Both the position numbers and the translations under genes were made by a program. From assembly GCA_037190485.1 (NCBI GenBank), contig JBBCJB010000044.1, positions 1-64,000 of the forward strand: a DNA stretch of 64,000 nt, read 5' to 3'. This document shows, in pieces, positions 26,836 through 36,675 of the stretch (its first letter is position 1; each line of letters starts with the position of its first letter). This DNA is from Parapedobacter sp037190485. Lineage in GTDB: Bacteria > Bacteroidota > Bacteroidia > Sphingobacteriales > Sphingobacteriaceae. Under the pieces are notes generated by a model. That model ran no database searches, had not been told where the DNA came from, and worked only from the letters and a program-made list of their open reading frames with translations.

Positions 26836-28317
26836 ATGTCATCGCATAACGAATCAATATTAAGGGAACCATTAGTAACCGGAGAGAACATCACCTATGC
26901 GAAGGTGACCGATGATATCTTGTTGCCGGTAGAGAATAAGCCCAATAAGGCGTGGTGGATCGGTTTCATCCTCTCGGCGTTGGGCGCGTTGCTTTGGGTG
27001 GTGAGCGTGGGCTATACCTTCTGGACCGGTATCGGGGCTTGGGGCTTGAACAAAACGGTGGGTTGGGCCTGGGACATCACCGACTTCGTTTGGTGGGTCG
27101 GTATCGGTCACGCCGGTACGCTTATTTCTGCGGTATTGCTGCTGTTCCGGCAGAATTGGCGTAACTCCATCAACCGTTCGGCGGAAGCCATGACCATCTT
27201 TGCGGTGATTTGTGCCGCCACGTACGTCGTAGCCCACATGGGCCGTCCTTGGTTGGCTTATTGGATCTTTCCGCTCCCGAATCAATTCGGTTCGCTTTGG
27301 GTCAACTTCAATTCTCCGCTAGTATGGGACGCTTTCGCGATCTCGACCTACTTCACCGTGTCGTTGGTATTTTGGTATTGCGGATTGCTCCCGGACATCG
27401 CTTCGGTACGCGATCGCGCGGCGGGCCTGAAGCGCCGGATCTATTCCATCCTTTCGTTCGGCTGGAACGGTTCGGTGAAGACTTGGCAGCGGTTTGAGAT
27501 CGTTTCGTTGATTTTGGCTGGTATCTCGACACCGCTGGTGCTTTCGGTGCACACCATCGTATCCATGGACTTTGCCACGTCCGTGATTCCGGGCTGGCAC
27601 ACCACGATTTTCCCGCCTTACTTCGTGGCGGGGGCTATCTTCTCCGGATTTGCCATGGTGCAGACGCTCTTGTTGGTGATGCGGAAGGTATTGAATTTCG
27701 AGAACTACATCACGATGTTCCACATCGAGTCCATGAACAAGATCATCATGGTGACGGGCTCGATTGTCGGTATCGCTTACCTGACGGAATTGTTCATTGC
27801 GTGGTATTCGGGTTCGGAATACGAAATGTACGCGTTCGCCAACCGGATCGCAGGTCCATACGCATGGGCATACTGGGCGATGATGACGTGCAACGTGATT
27901 TCGCCCCAGTTGTTCTGGTTCAAGAAGATACGCACGAGTATCCCGATTTCCTGGGTGCTTTCCATCGTCGTGAATATCGGGATGTGGTTCGAGCGTTTCG
28001 TGATCATCGTCACGTCCTTGCACCGTGATTACATCCCTTCCAGTTGGGCCATGTTTTACCCGACGTGGGTCGACACCGGTATATTCGTAGGGTCCATTGG
28101 GTTGTTTTTCACGCTATTCCTCTTGTTCCTGCGTTTCTTGCCGGGTATCGCCATCGCGGAAGTGAAGTTGTTGTTGAAGAGCGCTAGCTTGCAACAGAAG
28201 AAGAAATTGATCCAGGAAGGTCATTTGGATCCTGAACATGTTGAGTTCTTCAAGAAATCGTTGACGAAATATGACTCCGTGACAGCAGCGGAAATCAAGG
28301 CACTAGATACGAAGTAA
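26836..28317 (+). CDS. actC: Alternative complex III subunit ActC (NrfD-like quinol-binding membrane protein)
   Basis: 493 residues with about ten transmembrane helices, of the NrfD/PsrC family. Typical segments include WWIGFILSALGALLWVVSVGYTFWTGIGAWG, FVWWVGIGHAGTLISAVLLLF and MGRPWLAYWIFPLPNQ. In ACIII this subunit holds a menaquinol site and a possible proton path. The C-terminal tail (EVKLLLKSASLQQKKKLIQEGHLDPEH) is soluble. It follows actB by 20 bp and is 2 bp before actD. Confidence 0.95.
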   Translation: MSSHNESILREPLVTGENITYAKVTDDILLPVENKPNKAWWIGFILSALGALLWVVSVGYTFWTGIGAWGLNKTVGWAWDITDFVWWVGIGHAGTLISAVLLLFRQNWRNSINRSAEAMTIFAVICAATYVVAHMGRPWLAYWIFPLPNQFGSLWVNFNSPLVWDAFAISTYFTVSLVFWYCGLLPDIASVRDRAAGLKRRIYSILSFGWNGSVKTWQRFEIVSLILAGISTPLVLSVHTIVSMDFATSVIPGWHTTIFPPYFVAGAIFSGFAMVQTLLLVMRKVLNFENYITMFHIESMNKIIMVTGSIVGIAYLTELFIAWYSGSEYEMYAFANRIAGPYAWAYWAMMTCNVISPQLFWFKKIRTSIPISWVLSIVVNIGMWFERFVIIVTSLHRDYIPSSWAMFYPTWVDTGIFVGSIGLFFTLFLLFLRFLPGIAIAEVKLLLKSASLQQKKKLIQEGHLDPEHVEFFKKSLTKYDSVTAAEIKALDTK

Positions 28318-28319
28318 CC

Positions 28320-28856
28320 ATGAGCACAGTCAAATATATCATTGGAAGTTTTGGAGACCCCGACGAAATGATGCACGGGATCGATAAGTTGCAGGCCAAT
28401 AACATCAGTATTTACGATTGCTTCACGCCGATGCCGATTCACGGCATCGAAGCGAAATTGGGTGTGAAGCCCTCGCGGTTGCCCATTGCGGCCTTTTTGT
28501 TCGGGCTGTTGGGCGGTACGCTGGGTTTCAGCCTCCTATATTATACCATGTACTATGATTGGCCGATGAATGTCGGTGGAAAGCCCGCATTGGCTTTGCC
28601 TGATTTCGTACCTGTCACCTTCGAATGTACGATATTGATCACGGCACTGGGCATGGTCGCCACGTTTTTTTACCGTAACCACCTGTTCCCGGGTCGTGCG
28701 CCGCGGGTGATGGATTTGCGCGCTACGGACGATCGGTTTATCATCGCGGTCGATGCAAATGACAATGCGAATCACGAACGGATCGAGACGTTGTTAAAGG
28801 AAGCCGGTGCGGTGGAAGTGAAGTACAATGAACGAAAATATGTTAGCTATGAATAA
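28320..28856 (+). CDS. actD: Alternative complex III subunit ActD (DUF3341)
   Basis: 178 residues. An N-terminal cytoplasmic domain (YIIGSFGDPDEMMHGIDKLQANNISIYDCFTPMPIHGIE) and two transmembrane helices (about 57-80 and 98-117) define the DUF3341/ActD family. It is a membrane subunit of ACIII with no cofactor. It starts 2 bp after actC and its last 8 bp overlap actE. Confidence 0.94.
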   Translation: MSTVKYIIGSFGDPDEMMHGIDKLQANNISIYDCFTPMPIHGIEAKLGVKPSRLPIAAFLFGLLGGTLGFSLLYYTMYYDWPMNVGGKPALALPDFVPVTFECTILITALGMVATFFYRNHLFPGRAPRVMDLRATDDRFIIAVDANDNANHERIETLLKEAGAVEVKYNERKYVSYE

Positions 28857-29472
28857 GAAGGGGCTACTGAGTGTTGTTGGTGCGGCCGTGGCGCTGTCGG
28901 CTGTCGTGTCTTCCTGTGGGGAGAATACCACGCGCAGTACAGGCTGGGAGTTCTCGCGGAACATGTATGACCCCATCGGTTACAATCCCGATCAGCCGAA
29001 TGCCAACTTCAAGGACGGTAAAACCGCACAGGTACCTCCAGCGGGTACCACGCCGGTCGGTTTTGAACGGTTCCCGTATACGGCCAGTAACGACGATTAC
29101 CAGCGGGCCGGCGCGGAAGTGGTCAATCCGTTGGTGGCTAACCAGGCAAACCTGGCCCAAGGCGAGGCGTTATACCAGGTATATTGCGCGGTTTGCCACG
29201 GTCCCGAGGGCAAGGGCGATGGATCGATTACCAAAGACCGGACACTCGAAGCGGAGTCTAGGCAACTCGAAAACTATCCGCCACCGCCCTCCTACGCTCG
29301 GTCTGACGGTACCAATTCGTCACGTGGCGGGGCCATGGCGGATCTTACTGATGGGAAGATTTACCACACCATCACCTATGGGTTGAACATGATGGGATCT
29401 CATGCGTCGCAACTGTCGCCGGATGAGCGCTGGAAAGTGGTCATGTATGTTAAGGAATTACAAAAGAAGTAA
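28849..29472 (+). CDS. actE: Alternative complex III subunit ActE, monoheme cytochrome c lipoprotein
   Basis: 207 residues from ATG 28849 (MNKKGLLSVVGAAVALSAVVSSCGE), giving a lipoprotein signal; ATG 28828 would add seven residues. One heme site is present, CAVCHGPEGKGDG, with a likely axial methionine near GLNMMGSHASQL. It is the electron exit subunit of ACIII, anchored in the membrane by its lipid and docked near the oxidase. The start overlaps the end of actD by 8 bp, so translation is probably coupled. Confidence 0.94.
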   Translation: MNKKGLLSVVGAAVALSAVVSSCGENTTRSTGWEFSRNMYDPIGYNPDQPNANFKDGKTAQVPPAGTTPVGFERFPYTASNDDYQRAGAEVVNPLVANQANLAQGEALYQVYCAVCHGPEGKGDGSITKDRTLEAESRQLENYPPPPSYARSDGTNSSRGGAMADLTDGKIYHTITYGLNMMGSHASQLSPDERWKVVMYVKELQKK

Positions 29473-29491
29473 CAGATATCAGCTATATTAA

Positions 29492-30727
29492 ATGGGAACT
29501 CATAGTCATCATCACGATTACAACTTTGGCGAGCGGTATGCATTTACAGGCAAGGCCAAGGTATGGAGTTTGGTCGCCCTTGCCGTGGGTATCGTGGCCA
29601 TTGTGGCCGGATTGCTTGCCAGCGACCACATCATGGTGGAGCGGACATACGCCAATTTATTGCTGATGGGGTATTATTTCACCTGCGTGTGCGCCGCAGG
29701 CGGCTTCTTTTTGGCTTTGCAATACGTTACGCAATCCGGTTGGTCGTCTGGGATGGTCCGGATTCCGCAGGCCATGGCCAGTGTGCTCCCGATTGCTTCC
29801 TTGATCCTGTTGGTCATCGTTGCCACGGGATTATTCTCGCATAACCTGTATCATCACTGGTATGCCGAAGGGTTGACAGACGAAAACAGCCCCAACTACG
29901 ACAAGTTGGTGGCCGGCAAGGCCGCGTTCCTGAACGCGCCCGGCTTTTTGATTCGCCAGGTGGTTTTCATGGGCGCTTATAGTATCTGTGCGTGGTTGCT
30001 CGCCAAATATTCATATAACGAAGACCTGGAAGGTGGGCTCAATTCCTACAAAAAGAGTTTCAAGTTGTCCGCGTTGTTTTTGGTGATTTTCGGATTCACT
30101 ACCCCCATATGGTCGTTTGACACGGTGATGTCGTTGGAAGCGCATTGGTTTTCTACCATGTTCGGGTGGTATAATTTTGCGGCCATGTGGGTGAGCGGCC
30201 TTTGCGTCATCACGCTGATCCTGATTTTGCTCAAGAAAGCAGGCTACATGGCTTGGGTGAATGAGAACCACCTGCATGATTTGGGTAAACTGATCTTTGG
30301 TTTTTCCATTTTCTGGACGTATGTCTGGTTTGCACAGTTCATGCTGATCTGGTATGCCAATATCCCCGAAGAGACGGTGTATTTCTATAAGCGTTGGGAA
30401 CCGGAATACAAGCTGTGGTTCTGGGTAAATCTAGTCATCAATTTCGTGATGCCCATCTTGGCATTGATGGATCGGGATGCCAAACGGAAGATGAACATCC
30501 TGATGGCCGTTTGCATCGTATTGTTGATGGGACATTGGTTGGATTATTACATCATGATCATGCCGGGAACGGTGGAGACGCACCGTGGTTTTGGCTGGAT
30601 AGAAATCGGTACCGCGTTGGGATTTGTGGGGCTGTTCACGTTTTTGGTGCTCAATAAATTGGGCAAGCATGCATTGGCTCCCGCCAAACACCCTTTTTTG
30701 GAAGAGAGCCTGCATCATCAGATTTAA
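29492..30727 (+). CDS. actF: Alternative complex III subunit ActF (integral membrane)
   Basis: 411 residues with about ten transmembrane helices, a second NrfD-like fold related to ActC (FALQYVTQSGWSSGMVRIPQAM; IWSFDTVMSLEAHWFSTMFGWYNFA; MLIWYANIPEETVYF). The N-terminus is His-rich (GTHSHHHDYNFGERY). ActF completes the ACIII membrane core and lacks cofactors in known structures. It is the last act gene; coxB starts 55 bp later, so complex III and the oxidase are likely made together. Confidence 0.95.
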   Translation: MGTHSHHHDYNFGERYAFTGKAKVWSLVALAVGIVAIVAGLLASDHIMVERTYANLLLMGYYFTCVCAAGGFFLALQYVTQSGWSSGMVRIPQAMASVLPIASLILLVIVATGLFSHNLYHHWYAEGLTDENSPNYDKLVAGKAAFLNAPGFLIRQVVFMGAYSICAWLLAKYSYNEDLEGGLNSYKKSFKLSALFLVIFGFTTPIWSFDTVMSLEAHWFSTMFGWYNFAAMWVSGLCVITLILILLKKAGYMAWVNENHLHDLGKLIFGFSIFWTYVWFAQFMLIWYANIPEETVYFYKRWEPEYKLWFWVNLVINFVMPILALMDRDAKRKMNILMAVCIVLLMGHWLDYYIMIMPGTVETHRGFGWIEIGTALGFVGLFTFLVLNKLGKHALAPAKHPFLEESLHHQI

Positions 30728-30782
30728 ACATTTTGCGTTCGAATTAGCTAAGGGATATCACAGATAATCGTTATAAATAGAA

Positions 30783-32105
30783 ATGGGCTTTATTAGCAAT
30801 AGAAAATTAAGGGCAGTTGTTATACTGACGTTTGTCATGGGCGTTTTTTGCGTCTCACCGGCATTTTCGCAGGAAACGGATACCGTTGCGCAGGCCGTCG
30901 ATACCGCTGTCACGCCTGCCGATACCTCCGGAACGGACAGCGTAGTCGTCGCTGCGGATACCGTTGCGGCAGCGGCGCCCAGCGCGGCGGCAGGGGCTAC
31001 GCCCACGGCGGCAACCGTTGAGGCCGGAAAGCCGTCGATTGCCCCGCAGGTTTACAAGAATTTCTTTTATGGGATATTGTTGGTGCTCCTGGTCTGTGTT
31101 TTGGTGGGGGTTGTCGGAAAGATCTTGGAAGTCTACGAGCTGACCAGGCGGATGAGTGGAAAGGACACGACCTATTATTTGCACAATGCCAACGCGTGGC
31201 TATTCCTGATTTCGTTGGTTTTGGGTCTATACGGTGTCTATTGGTCATATGTTCATCACGGGGCACAGTCTATCCGCGACGCCGCGACCGAGCACGGTGA
31301 CAAAATTGACGCGATGTTCATGATCACCACCATTATCTGTACGATTGTCTTGGTTGTCATGCACATCGCCCTATTCGGCTTCGCCTATAAATATCGCGCT
31401 ACGCCTACGCGCAAGGCTTATTTCTATCCGCACAATAACACCATTGAAAAGATTTGGACGATCGTTCCCGCCGTGGTTTTGACCGTGTTGGTCTTATTTG
31501 GGTTCTTTACCTGGCGGGGCATTACCAACGTCTCAGAAGAGGATCAAAAGAGCGCGTTGCATATCGAAGTGGTGGGTGAGCAATTTACGTGGACGGTGCG
31601 TTATCCCGGCCGCGATGGGAAACTCGGCGAGCGTAACTTCCGGTTGACAACACCATTGAATGGTTTGGGAATCGATTTTAATGATAAAAGCAACTGGGAC
31701 GATCAAGTCGGCTCGGAGATTGTCCTTCCCGTAAACAAGCCCGTTCGTGTCCAGATTGGGTCGAAGGATATCCTACATAGTTTTTACATACCTGATTTTC
31801 GCGTGCAGATGAACGCCGTACCGGGGATGAAGACCTTTTTCCAGTTTACGCCGACCATCACCACCGAAGAGATGCGTGATCGGTTAGGAGATTACACCTA
31901 CAATTATGTGATGCTTTGTGCAAAGATTTGCGGTGGTGGGCACTGGAATATGCAGAAGACCGTCAGGGTAGTTACCGAAGAAGAATACCAAGCTTGGCTC
32001 GCAGAACAGCCTTATTTCTTCACCGAGGATTTGCAGAAGGAATTCAAGGCCGCCCAGGTTACGGACGAACGTGCCGACGATTTGGTGTTGGCCAATGCCA
32101 ATTAA
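30783..32105 (+). CDS. coxB: Cytochrome c oxidase subunit II
   Basis: 440 residues. The signal peptide (to SPAFSQ) is followed by an Ala/Thr/Asp-rich linker (about 25-80). Two transmembrane helices then precede the two that are usual for subunit II, so the protein is longer than classical CoxB. The soluble CuA domain has HSFYIPDFRVQMNAVPG and CAKICGGGHWNM, with the two cysteines, histidine and methionine of the binuclear CuA site; a lysine replaces the glutamate normally between the cysteines. There is no C-terminal cytochrome c domain, so the enzyme is aa3-type and takes electrons from ACIII or a separate cytochrome. Confidence 0.95.
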   Translation: MGFISNRKLRAVVILTFVMGVFCVSPAFSQETDTVAQAVDTAVTPADTSGTDSVVVAADTVAAAAPSAAAGATPTAATVEAGKPSIAPQVYKNFFYGILLVLLVCVLVGVVGKILEVYELTRRMSGKDTTYYLHNANAWLFLISLVLGLYGVYWSYVHHGAQSIRDAATEHGDKIDAMFMITTIICTIVLVVMHIALFGFAYKYRATPTRKAYFYPHNNTIEKIWTIVPAVVLTVLVLFGFFTWRGITNVSEEDQKSALHIEVVGEQFTWTVRYPGRDGKLGERNFRLTTPLNGLGIDFNDKSNWDDQVGSEIVLPVNKPVRVQIGSKDILHSFYIPDFRVQMNAVPGMKTFFQFTPTITTEEMRDRLGDYTYNYVMLCAKICGGGHWNMQKTVRVVTEEEYQAWLAEQPYFFTEDLQKEFKAAQVTDERADDLVLANAN

Positions 32106-32140
32106 GTGATTAGGGAATAAACGGATTTTAAAACACAGAT

Positions 32141-34030
32141 ATGTCAAGTATAGCAAGCGCAGGCACGCATCATATTGATCACCACGGTGATCATGGGCAT
32201 CACCATGAATCATTTTGGACTAAATACGTGTTCAGTCAGGATCACAAGATGATCGCCAAGCAATTCCTGATTACTGGTATCGTCATGGCGGTTTTCGCCA
32301 TGATCCTCTCCATATTGTTCCGTCTCCAGTTGGCTTGGCCCGACAAGGAATTCCCGATACTCGAGGCGTTTTTGGGGAAATGGGCGGAAGGCGGTCGCAT
32401 CCATCCCGACTTTTTCCTCGCATTGGTGACGATTCATGGCACCATCATGGTGTTTTTCGTACTCACGGCTGGGCTTAGCGGTACGTTTGCGAACCTCTTG
32501 ATTCCGTATCAGCTGGGGGCAAGGGATATGGCGTCGCCGTTCATGAACATGTTGTCCTATTGGTTCTTCTTCGCGGCCTGTATGGTCATGATCGCTTCGT
32601 TCTTTATCGAGAGCGGGCCGGCAAGTGCGGGTTGGACCATCTATCCACCGCTGTCGGCGGTGCCCAAGGCCATCAGCGGTTCGGGTCTCGGGATGACATT
32701 GTGGCTTATCAGCATGACCATGTTCATCATTTCCCAGGTGCTTGGGGGCACGAATTACATCAGTACGGTGTTGAACATGCGGACCAAGGGGATGGACCTG
32801 TGGAAAATGCCCTTGACCATCTGGGCCCTTTTCCTGACGGCGATCGTCGGTCTGTTGTCTTTCCCTGTATTGGTATCTGCCGTGGTACTGCTTATTTTCG
32901 ACCGTAGTTTCGGTACGAGTTTTTACCTCTCGGACTTGGTTATCCAAGGGCAGATACTGCCCAACGAGGGCGGTAGCCCAATCCTGTTCCAGCACCTGTT
33001 CTGGTTTTTGGGGCACCCCGAAGTGTACATCGTGTTGATGCCTGCATTGGGGCTTACATCCGAAGTGATTTCCACCAACTCGCGCAAGCCGATTTTCGGT
33101 TATCACGCCATGGTGTACTCCTTGATCGGCATCACGGTATTGTCCTTCATCGTTTGGGGTCACCACATGTTCGTGACGGGCATGAACCCGTTCTTGGGCG
33201 GGGTGTTCATGATCACCACGCTGATCATTGCCGTCCCTTCAGCGGTGAAATCGTTCAACTACCTCGCCACGCTATGGCGGGGCAATATCCGGTTTACGCC
33301 AGCCATGCTGTTCGCCATCGGTATGGTGTCGTTTTTTATATCCGGTGGGCTTACCGGATTGTATCTGGGCAACTCGGCATTGGATATCAACCTGCACGAT
33401 ACGTATTTCGTGGTGGCCCACTTCCACTTGGTGATGGGGTCGGCGTCGATATTCGGGATGCTCTGCGGGGTTTACCACTGGTATCCCAAGCTATTCGGTC
33501 GGATGATGAACGAGAAGTTGGGGTACCTGCATTTTTGGCTTACGTTCGTGGGCGCCTACTTCGTGTTTTTCCCGATGCACTTCATGGGGATTGACGGCGT
33601 TCCCCGTCGGTATTATGCGTTCACGGAGTTTCCATTCATGGAAAAGTGGATTTCCGTCAACGTGTTCATCACCTGGTCGGCCATCATTGCCGGGCTGGGA
33701 CAGATCGCGTTCATCTGGAACTTCTTTTACTCCATCCGCTACGGTAAGAAAGCCACCCAGAATCCTTGGGGAGCCAATACGTTGGAATGGACTACGCCTG
33801 TCAAGCATATCCACGGCAACTGGCCGGGTGAAATCCCTGCGGTACACCGTTGGCCATATGATTACAGCAAGCCTGGACATCATGAGGATTTCATCTTGCA
33901 GACGGTTCCTTTTTCCGAGACGATGAGTTCGAACCTGCCGCATGATTTCGAGGGGAATCCCGAGGCCGAACGGATCCAACGGGAATGGGAGCTGGCCAAC
34001 AAACCCCAACCGGAAAAGGAGACGGAATAG
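32141..34030 (+). CDS. coxA: Cytochrome c oxidase subunit I
   Basis: 629 residues with twelve predicted helices. The heme-copper site is intact: HGTIMVFFVLTAG supplies a low-spin heme ligand, WFLGHPEVYIVLMPALG carries the His-Tyr pair and the D-channel glutamate (A-type), HHMFVTGM the two CuB histidines, and HFHLVMGSASIFGMLCG the heme ligands. It reduces oxygen to water and pumps protons. The N-terminus is His-rich (THHIDHHGDHGHHHESFW). It lies 35 bp after coxB and 7 bp before ctaA. Confidence 0.97.
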   Translation: MSSIASAGTHHIDHHGDHGHHHESFWTKYVFSQDHKMIAKQFLITGIVMAVFAMILSILFRLQLAWPDKEFPILEAFLGKWAEGGRIHPDFFLALVTIHGTIMVFFVLTAGLSGTFANLLIPYQLGARDMASPFMNMLSYWFFFAACMVMIASFFIESGPASAGWTIYPPLSAVPKAISGSGLGMTLWLISMTMFIISQVLGGTNYISTVLNMRTKGMDLWKMPLTIWALFLTAIVGLLSFPVLVSAVVLLIFDRSFGTSFYLSDLVIQGQILPNEGGSPILFQHLFWFLGHPEVYIVLMPALGLTSEVISTNSRKPIFGYHAMVYSLIGITVLSFIVWGHHMFVTGMNPFLGGVFMITTLIIAVPSAVKSFNYLATLWRGNIRFTPAMLFAIGMVSFFISGGLTGLYLGNSALDINLHDTYFVVAHFHLVMGSASIFGMLCGVYHWYPKLFGRMMNEKLGYLHFWLTFVGAYFVFFPMHFMGIDGVPRRYYAFTEFPFMEKWISVNVFITWSAIIAGLGQIAFIWNFFYSIRYGKKATQNPWGANTLEWTTPVKHIHGNWPGEIPAVHRWPYDYSKPGHHEDFILQTVPFSETMSSNLPHDFEGNPEAERIQREWELANKPQPEKETE

Positions 34031-34037
34031 TTCACGT

Positions 34038-35084
34038 ATGTTCCCACCTGCAGAAAGAAGGTTTTTACGGATCAATAAGCTGACGATTATTTCATTGTTT
34101 GCGGTGATTCTGGCAGGTGGTATCGTGCGCAGTACGGGGTCGGGGATGGGTTGTCCGGATTGGCCGAAATGTTTCGACCGGTTGGTTCCGCCTACGGATG
34201 CTTCCCAATTGCCGGCGGGTTATGAGGAAAAATACATCGCGGGTAGGAAAGCGAAGAATGAGCGGTTTGCACGGACGTTGGAACGGTTCGGACAGCGGGA
34301 TTTGGCCGATCGCATTCGGCACGATGAAAGTATCCTGCGGCACGAGGAGTTTAACGTAGCCAAGACATGGACGGAATATGTCAACCGATTGGTGGGGGCG
34401 ATTACGGGCTTTTTGTTGTTGCTTTGTGCGATTTTCGCTTTCACGTTCTTTAAAACGAAGAAACGTATTTTCGTCTGGAGCGTAATCAACGTGTTCGCAG
34501 TTGGCTATCAGGCTTGGTTGGGGTCTATCGTTGTTTCCACCAATCTGATGCCTTGGATCATCACGGTACACATGTTGTTGGCGTTGGTTATCGTAGCCAT
34601 CAGCATTTACACCTATTTCAAGGCAAGGTCGCTCCGCGACAAGGATTTGCTGCTCAATCACACGTCCTCCGGAATCAAGTGGTTGGCCGTCCTTTCGCTC
34701 GTTTTGATCGTTGTGCAGGTTGCGGTAGGTACCGGTGTTCGCGAGGAAATCGATATCATCGCTTCATCTGGAGCGTTGGATAGGGGGGCATGGCTGCACC
34801 GTGTCGGACAAGTGTTCGATATCCACCGTGGTTTGGCGGTGGTCTCGGCGATTGTCGTGGTCTTGCTGTTCTTTGTCGTGCGTTCGCGTTTCGCCTCGAA
34901 TACCCACCAGAGCCGATTTACCAACACGCTCGTGATGTTGTTGGGGTTGCAGTTGATCAGTGCGCTTATCCTGCAATATTTGGATATGCCACCGGTAGCG
35001 CAGACCGTGCATTTGGTGGTGGCAAGTCTTTTTTTTGGCAATCAGTACTACCTGGTGCTGCTATTGGGTAGGGCAGTACGATAG
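34038..35084 (+). CDS. ctaA: Heme A synthase (COX15/CtaA)
   Basis: 348 residues from ATG 34038 (MFPPAERRFLRINKLT); the open frame reaches back into coxA. It has about eight transmembrane helices. RSTGSGMGCPDWPKCF is the family's first-loop motif with the cysteine pair, and histidines lie at EYVNRLVGA-adjacent helices, VHMLLALV and DIHRGLAV. It oxidises the C8 methyl of heme O to give heme A for CoxA. The stop is 26 bp before the heme O synthase gene. Confidence 0.93.
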   Translation: MFPPAERRFLRINKLTIISLFAVILAGGIVRSTGSGMGCPDWPKCFDRLVPPTDASQLPAGYEEKYIAGRKAKNERFARTLERFGQRDLADRIRHDESILRHEEFNVAKTWTEYVNRLVGAITGFLLLLCAIFAFTFFKTKKRIFVWSVINVFAVGYQAWLGSIVVSTNLMPWIITVHMLLALVIVAISIYTYFKARSLRDKDLLLNHTSSGIKWLAVLSLVLIVVQVAVGTGVREEIDIIASSGALDRGAWLHRVGQVFDIHRGLAVVSAIVVVLLFFVVRSRFASNTHQSRFTNTLVMLLGLQLISALILQYLDMPPVAQTVHLVVASLFFGNQYYLVLLLGRAVR

Positions 35085-35110
35085 GAAATAGTTAGTTTGA
35101 GATAGAAATC

Positions 35111-36079
35111 ATGAAAGTAACCGATTACGACAATGCGGCCCTGCGGAGGCAGGGAAAGGTCGGTGCATTAGTTGAAGCAAAGCAATTCCTGGCTGATTTC
35201 AAGCAGTTGGTCAAGATTCGCCTTACCATGACGGTGGTATTTTCGGCATCGATCGCGTTCTTGATCGGCAGTAAACAACAAGGCGATATCCATTGGTTGA
35301 ATTGGTTGATTTTGACCTTGGGTGGTTTCCTCGTAACGGGATCGGCCAACGGGTTCAATGAAATCATCGAGCGCGATTTGGATAGATTGATGAAACGGAC
35401 GGCCGATCGACCCATCCCCGCCGGCCGGATGACGACAGGTCAGGCATTGGTATTAAGCATCCTGATGGGGATAATCGGCACGTATACCCTGGTGACGCTC
35501 AACTTCATCGCTGGATTGTTGTCCGTCTTCTCCATTTTGCTGTACGCATTTATCTATACCCCGCTCAAGCGCAAGTCGCCCATCGCGGTGTTTGTCGGCG
35601 CGTTTCCTGGCGCATTGCCGCCGCTGATCGGCTACTATGCCGCGTTCACCCAGGATGGGCTCGCCGCGTACAGCCAATCCAATGCCGCAGCCATCGTTAT
35701 CATCCCGTTGGTGTTGTTTGCCATCCAATTCGTATGGCAGTTCCCGCATTTCTGGGGAATCGCTTGGGTGCTTGACGACGATTACAAGCGTGCCGGGTTC
35801 CGGTTGTTGCCGACGACCAAGCGCGACAAGGTGTCGGCATTCTTGGTGCTTGTGTCGACGTTATTGATGGTCCCGGTAAGCTTACTGCCTTACTACTTCG
35901 GGTTTGGAGGCGTGGTGGTATCGTTGGTATCGTTGGTTGGAGGTTTACTGTTCAGTTGGTACGGATTGAAACTGTTCTTGCACGGCGATTTGGCAGCGGC
36001 CCGCAAGGTGATGTTCACCTCTTTTTTTTACTTGCCAATCATCCAGTTGGTATTATTGTTCGATTTTAACGCGCTATGA
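35111..36079 (+). CDS. ctaB: Protoheme IX farnesyltransferase (heme O synthase)
   Basis: 322 residues, a UbiA-family prenyltransferase with about nine helices. The first Asp-rich motif is NGFNEIIERDLDRLMKRTADRPIPAG, and the second region has YTPLKRKSPIAVFVGAFPGALPPLIG and WQFPHFWGIAWVLDDDYKRAGFRLLP. It attaches farnesyl to heme B, the step before CtaA. It lies between ctaA and the subunit III genes; its stop overlaps the next start (ATGA). Confidence 0.95.
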   Translation: MKVTDYDNAALRRQGKVGALVEAKQFLADFKQLVKIRLTMTVVFSASIAFLIGSKQQGDIHWLNWLILTLGGFLVTGSANGFNEIIERDLDRLMKRTADRPIPAGRMTTGQALVLSILMGIIGTYTLVTLNFIAGLLSVFSILLYAFIYTPLKRKSPIAVFVGAFPGALPPLIGYYAAFTQDGLAAYSQSNAAAIVIIPLVLFAIQFVWQFPHFWGIAWVLDDDYKRAGFRLLPTTKRDKVSAFLVLVSTLLMVPVSLLPYYFGFGGVVVSLVSLVGGLLFSWYGLKLFLHGDLAAARKVMFTSFFYLPIIQLVLLFDFNAL

Positions 36080-36666
36080 TGGCCCGGATACCCTATACGC
36101 AGGACAAAGAGGAATTGACCCAACAAAAGGCCAAGCGATTCAACCTTTGGTTGGGCATGATTGGCATGTTCATGGTATTCGCGGCATTGTCCAGCGGTTT
36201 TATCGTGTATACGGCGGGGGGAGCGGATCGCGGAATCAAGACGCTATTGCCCGACGCTTTCGTATACAGCACGGTCCTGATCATCCTGAGTAGCGTGACG
36301 ATGCAGCTCGCCTACGGCGCCGCGAAGAGCACCCGGTTCGGCAGGCAGCTGGTACTGCTTGTCACGACCATCGCATTGGGTGTTGGTTTCTTTTTCATGC
36401 AGGTCCATGCTTGGGGGATACTCCACGATCGAGGGGTTGTATTTGTCAATCCCAATGCATCGCAATCGTTCATTTACGTGTTTACCGGCATGCACCTGGC
36501 GCACATCTTGGCGGGTATACTGGTCCTGGTACGTGCGCTGTTGGGGCGTTTGCGACGGATACCTCAGGTGGATAATGTTTTCCGGATGGATTTGGCGACA
36601 TTATTTTGGCATTTTCTGGGTGTTTTGTGGATTTATATTTATGTTTTTTTACTTTTGAATCAATAA
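36076..36666 (+). CDS. Cytochrome c oxidase subunit III, first copy
   Basis: 196 residues with five predicted helices (GMIGMFMVFAALSSGFIVYTAGG; FVYSTVLIILSSVTMQLAY; GVGFFFMQVHAWG; FTGMHLAHILAGILVLV; FWHFLGVLWIYIYVFLL). These match the CoxC/CyoC fold in short form. The start shares four bases (ATGA) with the end of ctaB. A second, larger subunit III gene follows 9 bp later; two adjacent subunit III genes are common in Bacteroidota. Which copy sits in the oxidase is not evident. Confidence 0.92.
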   Translation: MMARIPYTQDKEELTQQKAKRFNLWLGMIGMFMVFAALSSGFIVYTAGGADRGIKTLLPDAFVYSTVLIILSSVTMQLAYGAAKSTRFGRQLVLLVTTIALGVGFFFMQVHAWGILHDRGVVFVNPNASQSFIYVFTGMHLAHILAGILVLVRALLGRLRRIPQVDNVFRMDLATLFWHFLGVLWIYIYVFLLLNQ

Positions 36667-36675
36667 TACTAAACG

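Noticed and set aside
32210..33166. 318-codon open frame antisense to coxA
   Set aside because: coxA is unambiguous; the antisense product is an extreme His/Arg/Gln-rich sequence without domain features.
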